A stretch of 64,000 nucleotides of DNA from Lysobacter firmicutimachus (lineage in GTDB: Bacteria > Pseudomonadota > Gammaproteobacteria > Xanthomonadales > Xanthomonadaceae), in assembly GCF_037027445.1 (NCBI RefSeq), contig NZ_JBANDL010000002.1:3348001-3412000 (forward strand), written 5' to 3'. The position numbers and the translations under genes are program-made. Below, one piece after another: positions 44,430 through 59,653 of the stretch. Position 1 is the stretch's first letter; each line of letters starts with the position of its first letter. The notes below the pieces were generated by a model. It had not been told where the DNA came from, ran no database searches, and saw nothing but the letters and a program-made list of their open reading frames with translations.

Positions 44430-45099
44430 CCCCGCCATTTCCCTCCTGCCCCGCTCCTCGCTCCCGCTCCACGTGCCTCCGACCGACGCCAGCGCTCCTA
44501 CCCGCCCCCGCGCCAAGCCCCGCCTCATTGCCGGCATCGACGAGGCCGGGCGCGGCCCGCTGGCCGGGCCGGTCGCGGTGGCCGCGGTGATCCTGCACCC
44601 GCGCCGGCGCATCGACGGTCTGGACGATTCCAAGAAACTCACCGAAGCGCGGCGCGAGGCGCTGTTCCCGCTGATCCAGCAGCGCGCCTTGGCCTGGCGG
44701 ATCGAATTCGTCGAGGTCGAGGAAATCGACCGGGTCAACATCTTCCAGGCCACCATGAGCGGCATGCGCCGCGCGCTGCTGGCGCTGGCCCCCGGCGCCG
44801 ACCTGGTCCGGGTCGACGGCAACCACCTGCCGCCCGGCCTGCCCTGCCCCGGCGAAGCGCTGATCGGCGGCGATGCGCTGGAGCCGTCGATCATGGCCGC
44901 CTCGATCCTGGCCAAGGTCGCGCGCGACCGGCTCATGCGCGAGTTGCATGCGCAGTACCCGCACTACGGTTTCGACCAGCACAAGGGCTATTCCACCGCC
45001 GCCCACCTGGCCGCGCTCAACGCCCACGGCCCCTGTCCCCAGCACCGCCGCAGCTTCGCCCCGGTACGCATCGCCGAAGGCCAGTTGGCTTTGTTCTGA
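44410..45099 (+). CDS. rnhB: Ribonuclease HII
   Basis: Endonuclease that removes ribonucleotides and RNA from RNA:DNA hybrids. The family core starts at [17 protein letters not shown] with the DE catalytic pair, then [12 protein letters not shown], the third Asp region in LVRVDGN and [23 protein letters not shown], and [10 protein letters not shown]. The first ATG (44410) overlaps lpxB by 20 bases and gives 229 residues. A GTG at 44473 would give 208, nearer the usual size, but neither has a good ribosome binding site. The call is sure and the start is not. Confidence 0.93.
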   Translation: MPRRRVNPAISLLPRSSLPLHVPPTDASAPTRPRAKPRLIAGIDEAGRGPLAGPVAVAAVILHPRRRIDGLDDSKKLTEARREALFPLIQQRALAWRIEFVEVEEIDRVNIFQATMSGMRRALLALAPGADLVRVDGNHLPPGLPCPGEALIGGDALEPSIMAASILAKVARDRLMRELHAQYPHYGFDQHKGYSTAAHLAALNAHGPCPQHRRSFAPVRIAEGQLALF

Positions 45100-45921
45100 G
45101 CGCCGCGCCGGCACGGTGCGAAATCTACCCGTGCGGCCTGTGGCTTGCGCCGCGCCGATGCATTGCCATCGCTGTTGCATTTGCTTGAAAAGCCTGGCGC
45201 AGCGCGGAACTCGCGGTGACACCTATAGCCCCGAAGGGCGGCGCACAGGACGTGCGTCCCGCCTTTGAAGAGCATGGTTCGATAGGACATGGACGCCCTA
45301 TCGAAAAATCCCCGCGCAAGCGCCGAGCTCGCAAGGGAGCTTCGCGCGGAACGCGTTTTTCTTTGGTGACTTTCTTTTGAGGCGCAAAAAGAGAGTTAAC
45401 CGCCGACTTGCGGGCGGACGCTTCGCTCTCGAAGCCTTCGAGCGCAGACGCCGCGAAACTGAAACGTCGCAGTCGCGGCTTACGCCGCTCCTACTGGGCG
45501 CCTAAAGAAAGGTATCCGCCCGCTCGTGGGCGGACGCTTTGGCTCTCGAGGCCTTCGAGCGGGAACGCCGCAAGACCGAAACAGCGCGGTCGCGGCTTGC
45601 GCGGCTCCTGCTCCGGCGATGCTGCACCGCTTCGGCCGGTAGCGATGAGCGTCGGGGTTCTGCGCATTCCTTGTCGCGGCTCACGCCGCTCCTACAGGGA
45701 GCTTCCGACATCGCGGTCGGCTTGCGGGGCGCGCAAGCGCAGGCGCGACCGCCGATCGGCTGAATACGGCCTCCGTGCCATCGGTCACAACGACTTCATA
45801 CCGGCGCGCTCAGACTGCCGACAGGCGCAGAGTCACCCCTGCAGACTCTGCAGGTTCGCGTCGCACCCGGCCCGCGACGCGCGCCGCCTGCCTCCCCCGA
45901 AGGCCGGACGCGAGGTGTTCC
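45100..45921. repeat. Gene-free 0.8-kb region built of dispersed and duplicated repeats
   Basis: Between rnhB and the DUF1232 gene I see no credible gene. Elements present are a 9-bp inverted repeat with 10-base loop (45278-45286/45297-45305); an AT-rich stretch with pyrimidine runs (45355-45398, tttttctttggtgac); and a direct duplication of about 85 bases (copy A about 45410-45494, copy B about 45526-45611, offset 116-117). There are also three same-orientation copies of the REP-like element (45472-45494, 45589-45611, 45673-45697). The two units each end in a REP core, as if a larger composite repeat had been duplicated. Confidence 0.75.
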
Positions 45922-46557
45922 ATGCGCATGCCTCATCCCACCCCGACCGCCGAGCCGTTGCCGTTCGAGCGCGACTCCGCCGCGCCCCCGGTACCGCCGG
46001 CCTACCAACCCGCCCTGGCGATCAAGCCCGCCGCGATCGCCGAGTTCGATGCCCTGGTCCATGAGCTGCAACCCGACGCCGCGCGGGTGGACGCGGCGCG
46101 GCTGCAGCGCCTGGCCGGTTGGCTGGCCTCGCTGCCGGCCAGCGAAGCCCGCCGCGTGATCGACGACCGCATGCAACGTCTGCAGGAGCTGCACGCGATG
46201 GTCGTAGACCCGGCCTGGGACTGCGATCCGGCCCTGCGCGTGCGGCTGGACAAGCTGTTCGCCTACATCGACCGCCACGACGACCTGATCCCGGACCCGA
46301 CCCCGCTGCTCGGTCTGCTCGACGACGTGCTGCTGATCGAACTGGCCTGGCCGACCTTCGCCGCCGAAGCCGAGGACTTCCGCGATTTCTGCGCCTACCG
46401 CCGGCTCGAGCACCCGCACGGCGAACCGGCCGAACAGCGCGCCGCCTGGATGCGCGACCGGCTGGCCGAACTGGCCCTTCTACAGCACAACGCCCGGGTC
46501 AACGACAGCCACTACGCCAACGGCCGCACCCCCGAGCCGGTGTTCCGGGTCGCCTGA
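45922..46557 (+). CDS. DUF1232 (YkvA-like) domain protein
   Basis: The 211-residue protein has a Pro-rich N-terminus, a helical middle, and a C-terminal segment matching DUF1232/YkvA: LRVRLDKLFAYIDRHDDLIPDPTPLLGLLDDVLLIELAW, with the conserved IPD..P..G.LDD pattern at about residues 115-135. No molecular role is established for the family; many members are short membrane-associated proteins, while this one is mostly soluble. GAGG 7 bases before the ATG at 45922 supports the start. It is isolated between the repeat region and dnaE. Confidence 0.72.
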   Translation: MRMPHPTPTAEPLPFERDSAAPPVPPAYQPALAIKPAAIAEFDALVHELQPDAARVDAARLQRLAGWLASLPASEARRVIDDRMQRLQELHAMVVDPAWDCDPALRVRLDKLFAYIDRHDDLIPDPTPLLGLLDDVLLIELAWPTFAAEAEDFRDFCAYRRLEHPHGEPAEQRAAWMRDRLAELALLQHNARVNDSHYANGRTPEPVFRVA

Positions 46558-46862
46558 CCCGGACGCGGCCGCACCGAGGCGGCCGCGCGCGACCTGCCTA
46601 CGGCGACTGATGCAGGCTCGGGCGTCCGTGATCGCGGGCGCCCGCAACTGCCGGCTTCGCCGGCGCACCGACAGGCTCCGCCGTCGCCGTGGCGAAAGTT
46701 TTCGCCGCAGGGTGAGATTCCGCGCCGGAGCCCGCCGCGGCCCGATTCTTCTCCTGTCAAGGCTTGCCCCTAGCCGCCGGGCTGATACCCTGCAATCCGG
46801 CACGCAACCGCTGCCGTCCCCCGGCTTGGCATCATCACGGCACGGCCGCAGAACCGGTACGC
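46558..46862 (+). promoter_or_regulatory. dnaE upstream region with candidate promoter
   Basis: No gene lies in this 305-base interval. TTGCCC (46764-46769) and TACCCT (46786-46791), 16 bases apart, form a modest sigma-70 promoter about 70 bases before the dnaE ATG. Two gcggccgc palindromes near 46565-46590 follow the DUF1232 gene without a U-tract. Nothing else was recognised. Confidence 0.35.
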
Positions 46863-50387
<3,525 letters not shown>

Positions 50388-50405
50388 CGGCGCATGCGCG
50401 GACAC

Positions 50406-50448
50406 GGGAACGAGCGAGCCGCACCCCCGCTCGTTCCCCGTTCCTTTG
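50406..50448 (+). terminator. Hairpin between dnaE and accA
   Basis: A perfect 11-bp stem (50406-50416 with 50428-50438) with an 11-base loop is followed by CGTTCCTTTG. The U-content of the tail is modest, so termination may be partial, allowing some read-through into accA. TAGACT at 50571-50576 might be a -10 for a separate accA promoter. Confidence 0.45.
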
Positions 50449-50606
50449 CACCGCTGCCAAGCCCGGAACCGTGGCCTCGCTCACGCCCGGGAAGTGCCAC
50501 CGATGCCCCGTTCCTCTTGACTCGGTCCCCGCCGCTCCCCATGCCCCTCGGTACGGTCCGCCCCCCTAGGCTAGACTGTGCCTCGTCCCAGGCCCACGGC
50601 CCCCGA

Positions 50607-51566
<960 letters not shown>

Positions 51567-51584
51567 CGCGGCGACGACGCGGAC

Positions 51585-52355
51585 ATGGACGTCCGGACCC
51601 GATCGCGACGCGACGACGCCCGCAGCCGGTTGCTGCGGGCGTTCTGCTATGCGGCCGCATTGCCGTTGGCGCTGTTCTGCCTGGCGGTCGCGCTGAGCTA
51701 CGGCTTCTACTGGCTGGGGCTGGCCGGGGTTCCGGCCGAGCTGCCGCGAGCGCAGCGCGCGTATCCGGCCGAACTGCGCCGGCTGTACTGGCGCGCGCAT
51801 GGCGGCCAGGGCGAGATCCGGTTGCCGCGGCTGAGCGCGCCGCGGGTGGCGTGGAAGGCGGCGCGCGCACTCGCCGTTGCCAATCCGGCGCGCGGGCAAC
51901 CGTCGGCGGCAATCCAGATCCTGACCCAGGCTGCGCGTGCGATGCACGTACAACTCGAGCCCCCGACGGGTCCGACCTTGCGCCGGCATCAGGCGGAATT
52001 GTCGCTGGGCATCGCGCTCAGCCGCGAACGCAGCGGCGAGCAGCTGATCGACTATCTGCTCGAGCGCAGCCATTTCGGCCTGGATGCGGGGCGGCGCCCG
52101 CTCAACGGCATCGTCGCCGCCGCCGCGCATTACTACGGCCTGCCGCCGGAGCGACTGAACGCCGCCGAACAGATCGCCTTGCTGGTGCTGCCGCACGGCG
52201 CGTCTTACTTCGACCCGGCCTGCCACCCCGAGCGGTTTCGCCGACGCTATGCGTTCCTGCTCGGCCGCGCCGGGCTGATTCCGGCAAATACCGCCGAGCA
52301 ATCTCCGCCCGCGCGCATGCGCATCGGCGCTTGCACCACCACGCGACGCCCATAA
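51585..52355 (+). CDS. Degenerate glycosyltransferase-51-like membrane protein
   Basis: The 256-residue protein has one N-terminal transmembrane helix (about 19-45, FCYAAALPLALFCLAVALSYGFYWLGL) and a periplasmic domain. Residues about 175-235 (AAHYYGLPPERLNAAEQIALLVLPHGASYFDPACHPERFRRRYAFLLGRAG, given here as landmarks) resemble the second half of the GT51 transglycosylase domain of PBP1-type enzymes. The first half, including the catalytic Glu motif EDxxFxxHxG, is missing. It is therefore probably not a transglycosylase but a paralogue retaining the lipid II-side fold. It follows accA by 18 bases. Confidence 0.6.
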   Translation: MDVRTRSRRDDARSRLLRAFCYAAALPLALFCLAVALSYGFYWLGLAGVPAELPRAQRAYPAELRRLYWRAHGGQGEIRLPRLSAPRVAWKAARALAVANPARGQPSAAIQILTQAARAMHVQLEPPTGPTLRRHQAELSLGIALSRERSGEQLIDYLLERSHFGLDAGRRPLNGIVAAAAHYYGLPPERLNAAEQIALLVLPHGASYFDPACHPERFRRRYAFLLGRAGLIPANTAEQSPPARMRIGACTTTRRP

Positions 52356-52449
52356 CCGGGCCCCGATGGCCCACGCATCAGAGCGCTCAGCGAAAACCGT
52401 CGTATCCGGTGATCGGCTTCGCTGCGCACGCCGATCGTGCGCCCAACAC

Positions 52450-54923
<2,474 letters not shown>

Positions 54924-54991
54924 GCCGTCGCCGCAACGGCGCGCGCCTGCGCCGCATTGACCCGGTCCAGGAGCGGCCGCACACTTCTCCC

Positions 54992-55267
54992 ATGCCTCGC
55001 AAACCCGCCAACGAAGCCTCGCCGGTGGCCGATTTCGAACAGTCGCTCGACGCGCTCGAGCAACTGGTCGAGAAGATGGAACACGGCGAAATGAGCCTGG
55101 AAGAATCGCTCGCCGCCTACGAACGCGGCGTCGGCCTGTACCGGCGCTGCCAGACCGCGCTGGAACAGGCGGAACTGCGCGTGCGCCTGCTGAGCGACCC
55201 GCAGGACCCGGCCGGCGCCGAACCGTTCGGCAACGCCGGCCCGCCGGGCAGCGATATCGATGCCTGA
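54992..55267 (+). CDS. xseB: Exodeoxyribonuclease VII small subunit
   Basis: The 91-residue partner of XseA forms a helical hairpin that stabilises the large subunit of this single-strand-specific nuclease. Family core is [39 protein letters not shown] in outline (residues about 15-53). The acidic/Gly-rich C-terminus is not conserved. It overlaps the ispA start by 8 bases, the common xseB-ispA coupling. xseA is not in the window. Confidence 0.94.
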   Translation: MPRKPANEASPVADFEQSLDALEQLVEKMEHGEMSLEESLAAYERGVGLYRRCQTALEQAELRVRLLSDPQDPAGAEPFGNAGPPGSDIDA

Positions 55268-56156
55268 CGCCCGTCCGGGCGAGGACCGCCTGAGCGCCTG
55301 GCGCGGGCGCGCCGACGCCGCCCTGGCCCGCGCCTTGCCCGATGCCGAGGCCGAACCGCAACGCCTGCACCGGGCGATGCGCCATGCCGTGCTGCTCGGC
55401 GGCAAGCGCATGCGGCCGCTGCTGGTCTACGCCAGCGGCGCGCTGTTCGATGCCGCGCCCGAGACCCTGGACGCGCCGGCTTGCGCGGTCGAACTGGTCC
55501 ACGCCTATTCGCTGGTCCACGACGACCTGCCGGCGATGGACGACGATGCCTTGCGCCGCGGCCAGCCGACCGTGCATGTGGCCTTCGACGAGGCCACCGC
55601 GATCCTGGCCGGCGACGCGCTGCAATCGCTGGCCTTCGCCGTGCTGGCCGACGCGCCGGCCGCGGCCGACGTGCGGGTCGCGCTGTTGCGCAGCCTGGCC
55701 GAAGCGGCCGGCGTCGCCGGCATGTGCGGCGGCCAGGCGCTGGACATCGACGCCACCGGCCGCGGCGAACGCCTCAGCCTGGCGGCGCTGGAGCGCCTGC
55801 ATGCGCTCAAGACCGGGGCGCTGATCCGTGCCGCGGTGCGGATGGGCGCGCTGTGCGGCGGCGCCGACAGCGACGCGTTGGCCGCGCTGGACCGCTACGC
55901 GCAGGCGCTCGGCCTCGCCTTCCAGGTCCGCGACGACATCCTGGATGTCGAAGGCGACAGCCAGACCCTGGGCAAGACCGCCGGCAAGGACGCGGCTCAG
56001 GACAAGTCCACCTTCCCGGCGCTGATCGGCCTGGACGCCTCGCGCGCGCGCCTGGACGAACTGGCCGCGGTCATGGACCAGGCATTGGCGTCGTTCGGCG
56101 AACGCGCACAGGCCTTGCGCGCGCTCGGCCGCCTGGCGATCGAACGCGACCGCTGA
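55260..56156 (+). CDS. ispA: Farnesyl diphosphate synthase
   Basis: Condenses IPP with DMAPP and then GPP to give farnesyl diphosphate, feeding UppS and quinone synthesis. The 298-residue all-helical protein shows the first Asp-rich motif [10 protein letters not shown] (87-96), GKRMRPLL (48-55) for pyrophosphate binding, the second motif [10 protein letters not shown], and the [10 protein letters not shown] segment. Short-chain specificity is inferred from the [14 protein letters not shown] context. It is co-translated with xseB. Confidence 0.95.
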   Translation: MPDARPGEDRLSAWRGRADAALARALPDAEAEPQRLHRAMRHAVLLGGKRMRPLLVYASGALFDAAPETLDAPACAVELVHAYSLVHDDLPAMDDDALRRGQPTVHVAFDEATAILAGDALQSLAFAVLADAPAAADVRVALLRSLAEAAGVAGMCGGQALDIDATGRGERLSLAALERLHALKTGALIRAAVRMGALCGGADSDALAALDRYAQALGLAFQVRDDILDVEGDSQTLGKTAGKDAAQDKSTFPALIGLDASRARLDELAAVMDQALASFGERAQALRALGRLAIERDR

Positions 56157-56264
56157 AGCGGCGCCGCGCGCGGCGTCGCGGCCGCGCTGCGTTTCTCTCC
56201 TGACCGATCGCCGCAGGCACGCGCCGCATGCCTGCGGATGCATGCACCTGCGCAAGAACGACAT

Positions 56265-56298
56265 GAAAAAACGAAGGCGGACCGGAGTCCGCCTTCGT
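56265..56298 (-). terminator. Intrinsic terminator of the DUF4870 gene
   Basis: A 12-bp perfect stem (56271-56282 with 56287-56298) with a tetraloop. On the minus strand it is followed by TTTTTTC. The plus-strand side lacks a U-tract, so it serves the DUF4870 gene; convergent ispA may use the same hairpin. Confidence 0.87.
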
Positions 56299-56325
56299 CG
56301 TGCCTCGCAACGATGTCGCGCGCGA

Positions 56326-56673
56326 TCAGTTGACCAGGCGCAGCGTCATCGGATAGCGGTAGGACTCGCCCTTGTTGGCGGCCAGCGCGGCGAGGATGGT
56401 CAGCACCAGCCAGGCCAGGCCGACGACCAGCATCAGCAGGAAGCCGATCAGCACGATGGTCAGGACCGCGCTGACGATGAAGGCGATCAGCACGGTGATA
56501 TTGAAGTTGAGCGCTTCCTTGCCCTGCTCGGCGACGAAAGGCATGGTGTCCTTCTTGATCAGCCAGACCACCAGCGGGCCGAGGACCGAGCCGAAGGGAA
56601 TGATCAAACCGACCAACGTGCTCAGATGAGCCAGCATGCCCCAAGTCTTCTCGTCCTGACTGATTTCGTTCAT
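56326..56673 (-). CDS. DUF4870 small membrane protein
   Basis: The 115-residue protein starts with a short polar region (MNEISQDEKTWGMLAHLSTL). It then has three hydrophobic segments (about 20-42, 60-85 and 83-105) with the DUF4870 hallmark GPLVVWLIKKDTMPFVAEQGKEALNFNI between helices. The function of this family is unknown. GGGGA 8 bases before the ATG at 56673 supports the start. A palindrome-containing promoter lies about 110 bases upstream. Confidence 0.85.
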   Translation of the reverse strand: MNEISQDEKTWGMLAHLSTLVGLIIPFGSVLGPLVVWLIKKDTMPFVAEQGKEALNFNITVLIAFIVSAVLTIVLIGFLLMLVVGLAWLVLTILAALAANKGESYRYPMTLRLVN

Positions 56674-56777
56674 TACGCTTCCCCTACGTTTTGATGGTCG
56701 TGTGTTGGCCGTGCTTTTGACAGCCGCGTTGACGGTAGACGACAAGGTCCACGGCGGACATTGTCGCCCTCGCCGGC

Positions 56778-56806
56778 ATCATAAACCTTTCTGTGTCACA
56801 GAATAA
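56778..56806 (-). promoter_or_regulatory. Candidate DUF4870 promoter with palindromic operator
   Basis: On the minus strand TTATTC (56806-56801) and TATGAT (56783-56778) are 17 bases apart. A perfect palindrome, ttctgtg-t-cacagaa (56789-56803), fills the spacer, which suits a repressor that blocks polymerase. The regulator is unknown. Confidence 0.4.
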
Positions 56807-56908
56807 GCACGCGACCGCTTGCGGCCGCGGCCGCGCCGTGCAACGTAGCCCGGCCTGCGATCCGGCCATCGGGCCCTCGCCGGGCCCGACGCACGCGCGC
56901 GTTGCGAC

Positions 56909-58060
56909 TCAGGTCGCACGCCAGCCGGACAGCGGCGCGATCGCGCGGCTGTCGGGAAACAGGCCGGTTTCGAGCACCCGCTCCGGCACGCCCAGATGCT
57001 CGCCGGCCAGCGCCTTGAACAGCGCGCGCAGATCGGTGGTGGTGCGCAGGTCGCGGCCTTCGTTGAGTTGATTCGGGCCCAGCCCGGGCCAGTCGCCGGC
57101 GATGCGCCCGCCGCGCACCGCGCCGCCGCACAGCAAGGCCATCGCGCCGGTGCCGTGGTCGGTGCCGCCGGTGCCGTTGATCTGGGCGGTGCGGCCGAAC
57201 TCGGTCACCACCGCGACCACGGTGCGCGACCAGGCCGCGCCGAAGCCGTCGCGCGCGGCGGCCAGGCCGCGATCGAGTTCGGCCAGCTTGCGCGCCAATT
57301 GCGGCGCCTGATTGCGGTGGCTGTCCCAGCCGCTGTCCTCGACGAAGCCGATCCGCGGCCCGCCGTCGACGCCCATGCGCTCGCCGGCCACGCGCATGGC
57401 CTCGGCCAGATCGAACACGCCCGCCCCCGCCCGCGCCTGCTCGGCGAACCGGGTCGAGCGCTCGAAGGTCTCGTCCAGCCGCGGATCGGCCGCATACAGC
57501 GGACGCAGCAGTTGCAGCAGTTGCGGATCGACCGCCTTGGGCAACGGCGGCCACCAGTTGCTCGCGCGCGCGTTGCCGCGCAGCGCCAACGGCATCACCG
57601 CCGCGACCGCGAGCCCGGATTCGCCGGCCGGCAACGCGCCGACGCAGCGGCCGAGCCAACCGTCGCGCGCGCCGCCCGGACGCGCGGTGCCGTTCTCCAG
57701 GCAGTCTTGGGCGTCGAAATGCGAACGCGCCCGGTACGGCGGCGCGATCGCCACTACCGGCAGCGCCTGTCCGGCGCGGTACATCGCCGCAGTGCGGGTC
57801 ATCGCCGGGTGCAGCCCGAACAGGCCGTCGATACGGATCGGCTCCTCCACCGCAGCGGCGGCGCGCAGGCGCGCATAGGCAGGATCGGCGTAGGGCGGCA
57901 GCCAATGCAGGCCGTCCAGACCGCCGCGCAACAGCACCAGCAGCAGACGCGTGTCGGCGGCCGCGCCGGCGCGGCCGGCGGCGCCGGCCGCCGCCGGGAA
58001 CAAGGTCAGCAGCGCGCTCGCGCCGAATGCGGCGAGCAGGCCTCGGCGTTGCGGATCCAT
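56909..58060 (-). CDS. DUF1501 family exported protein
   Basis: The 383-residue protein resembles the alkaline-phosphatase-like DUF1501 family. Its N-terminus is twin-arginine-like (DPQRRGLLAAFGASALLTLFPAAAGA), as usual in the family, pointing to Tat export. Landmarks are LLVLLRGGLDGLHWLPPY, SHFDAQDCLENG, TVVAVVTEFGRTAQINGTGGTDHGTG and ALLCGGAVRGG. The function is unknown. It sits 1 base downstream of a DUF1800 gene; the two families are recurrent neighbours, suggesting a shared pathway or complex. Confidence 0.9.
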   Translation of the reverse strand: MDPQRRGLLAAFGASALLTLFPAAAGAAGRAGAAADTRLLLVLLRGGLDGLHWLPPYADPAYARLRAAAAVEEPIRIDGLFGLHPAMTRTAAMYRAGQALPVVAIAPPYRARSHFDAQDCLENGTARPGGARDGWLGRCVGALPAGESGLAVAAVMPLALRGNARASNWWPPLPKAVDPQLLQLLRPLYAADPRLDETFERSTRFAEQARAGAGVFDLAEAMRVAGERMGVDGGPRIGFVEDSGWDSHRNQAPQLARKLAELDRGLAAARDGFGAAWSRTVVAVVTEFGRTAQINGTGGTDHGTGAMALLCGGAVRGGRIAGDWPGLGPNQLNEGRDLRTTTDLRALFKALAGEHLGVPERVLETGLFPDSRAIAPLSGWRAT

Positions 58061-58061
58061 T

Positions 58062-59549
58062 TCATGCCCTCCACTGGAACGCAGGACTGGCGAACAGCAG
58101 CGCGTGACCTTCGCTGGCCGAACCGGCGCGGCGCAGGCCGATCGCGAAATCGCCCTGCACCGCCGATTCGCCGAGCACCGCCAGCGCGCGCGGATACGGT
58201 GCGGCGCCGCGGCCGTCGACGCGCGCGGCCAACATCTGCGCGGCCTGGATGCGCTTCCACAATCCGTCCGGGCTGCTCCAATCGGCCGCGGTGTCGGCGA
58301 AGCCGGCCGGCGAACGCGGCGTGAACACCGGTTGGCCCAGGCGCGAAAGCAGGCCGGTCAGGGCGCGCGCATCGACCGTCAGCTCGCCTGCGCGCAGCGC
58401 CGAGATCACGAAATCGTTCGGGGTCTTGAACTTGCACGCGTCCGCGCTCCAGGCCGCGTCGCTTTCGACCATCGCCCGGTACATCGCGCGCAGATCGCCC
58501 GCTTCGCGCAGATAGGCCTGGGCCATGCGCTCGACCAGGGCCTTGGGCGGCTGGTCGGCGACGAAATGGCGGGCGAGCTTGAAGCTCAGATGGCGCGCGG
58601 TCGAAGGATGCCGGGCCAGATCGGCGAGCACCGCGCGTCCCTGCTCGACCCCGCCTTCGGCGTAGTCGCGGCCGAGCACGCGCCGCGCACCGGGCTCGTG
58701 GGTGCGGGCGCGGAACACGAAACCGCTGCCCGGCGCGCGATCGCCGTAGTCCTGGGCCTCGTTGGAGTTGAGCGCGCTCCAACCGGTGATCGCGCGCGCC
58801 AGCTCGATCACGTCGTCCTGGCGGTAGCCGCCGTCGACGCCGAGGGTGTGCAGTTCGAGGATTTCGCGCGCCAGGTTTTCGTTGAGGCCGCGGCGCTCGC
58901 GACGCAGCTGTGCGGCGCGTTGCGCGACGGCCGAGTCGTCGCCGATCGAGATCGCGTTGTCCAGGTAACGCAGCATCGCCGGATGGGTTTCCACCGCCAG
59001 CAGCATGTCCTGGAAGCGGCCGAGCACGTGCGGCCGTATCGCCTCGCGCTCCATCGGCGCCGCGTACAGGCGGGTGTCGCCCTTGTCGACGGAAACCGCG
59101 AAATGGTTCGACCAGAACTGCACCAGGCGTTCGACGAACGGCGCGTCGGTATGCGCGGCGTGGCTGAAACGCGCGGCGTACTCGCGCGACTGTTGTTCGC
59201 GCAGTTCGCGCCGCAAGGCCGCCGAACGCCGGTCGGCGGGACCGTCGCGGCCGCTGTCCGCGGCCGGCTCGGCGCCCGCCGCCTGCGCGGCCATCGCCGG
59301 CGCCGCATCGGCCGACATCGCGCCCGCGGCGGATTTGCGCTGCGCCCGCGCCTCGCGCGAGGCGGCCAGTTGCTTGTGTTCGAGCAGCATCGTCGCCGCG
59401 CTGCTGGGCAGCCCCTGGAACTCGCTGTGCGCCGGCGAGCGCGCGAGTTGGGCGAGCAGGATCTCGCGGCCGTCGCCGCTGCGCTCGAGTTCGCCCGGCC
59501 TCGCGCCGAGCCCGAAACGATTCGCGGCCGTCGCCTTGCTTGCGCTCAT
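58062..59549 (-). CDS. DUF1800 family protein
   Basis: This 495-residue protein carries the DUF1800 signatures AANRFGLGARPGEL (N-terminal), VQFWSNHFAVSVDKG, GLNENLAREILELHTLGVDGGYRQDDV and PSTARHLSFKLARHFVAD. A variable Ala/Arg-rich insert spans about 60-115. Family function is unknown; members occur with DUF1501 genes in predicted operons, as here. The start at 59549 (MSASKATAANRFGLG) fits family N-termini. No signal peptide is evident. Confidence 0.9.
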   Translation of the reverse strand: MSASKATAANRFGLGARPGELERSGDGREILLAQLARSPAHSEFQGLPSSAATMLLEHKQLAASREARAQRKSAAGAMSADAAPAMAAQAAGAEPAADSGRDGPADRRSAALRRELREQQSREYAARFSHAAHTDAPFVERLVQFWSNHFAVSVDKGDTRLYAAPMEREAIRPHVLGRFQDMLLAVETHPAMLRYLDNAISIGDDSAVAQRAAQLRRERRGLNENLAREILELHTLGVDGGYRQDDVIELARAITGWSALNSNEAQDYGDRAPGSGFVFRARTHEPGARRVLGRDYAEGGVEQGRAVLADLARHPSTARHLSFKLARHFVADQPPKALVERMAQAYLREAGDLRAMYRAMVESDAAWSADACKFKTPNDFVISALRAGELTVDARALTGLLSRLGQPVFTPRSPAGFADTAADWSSPDGLWKRIQAAQMLAARVDGRGAAPYPRALAVLGESAVQGDFAIGLRRAGSASEGHALLFASPAFQWRA

Positions 59550-59653
59550 GCGGCCTCCCGGAAGTGGACTCCCAGGATGAACGCCTCAGCTGAGCCTAGG
59601 TTGACCGGATCGGGGCCGCGCCCGATCCGCAGTGCGATAGCGCTTAGCGGTTC

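Noticed and set aside
45100..45921. Small ORFs within the repeat region (for example 45408-46064)
   Set aside because: They cross several repeats, have no ribosome binding site or family sequence, and change frame relative to the duplicated units.
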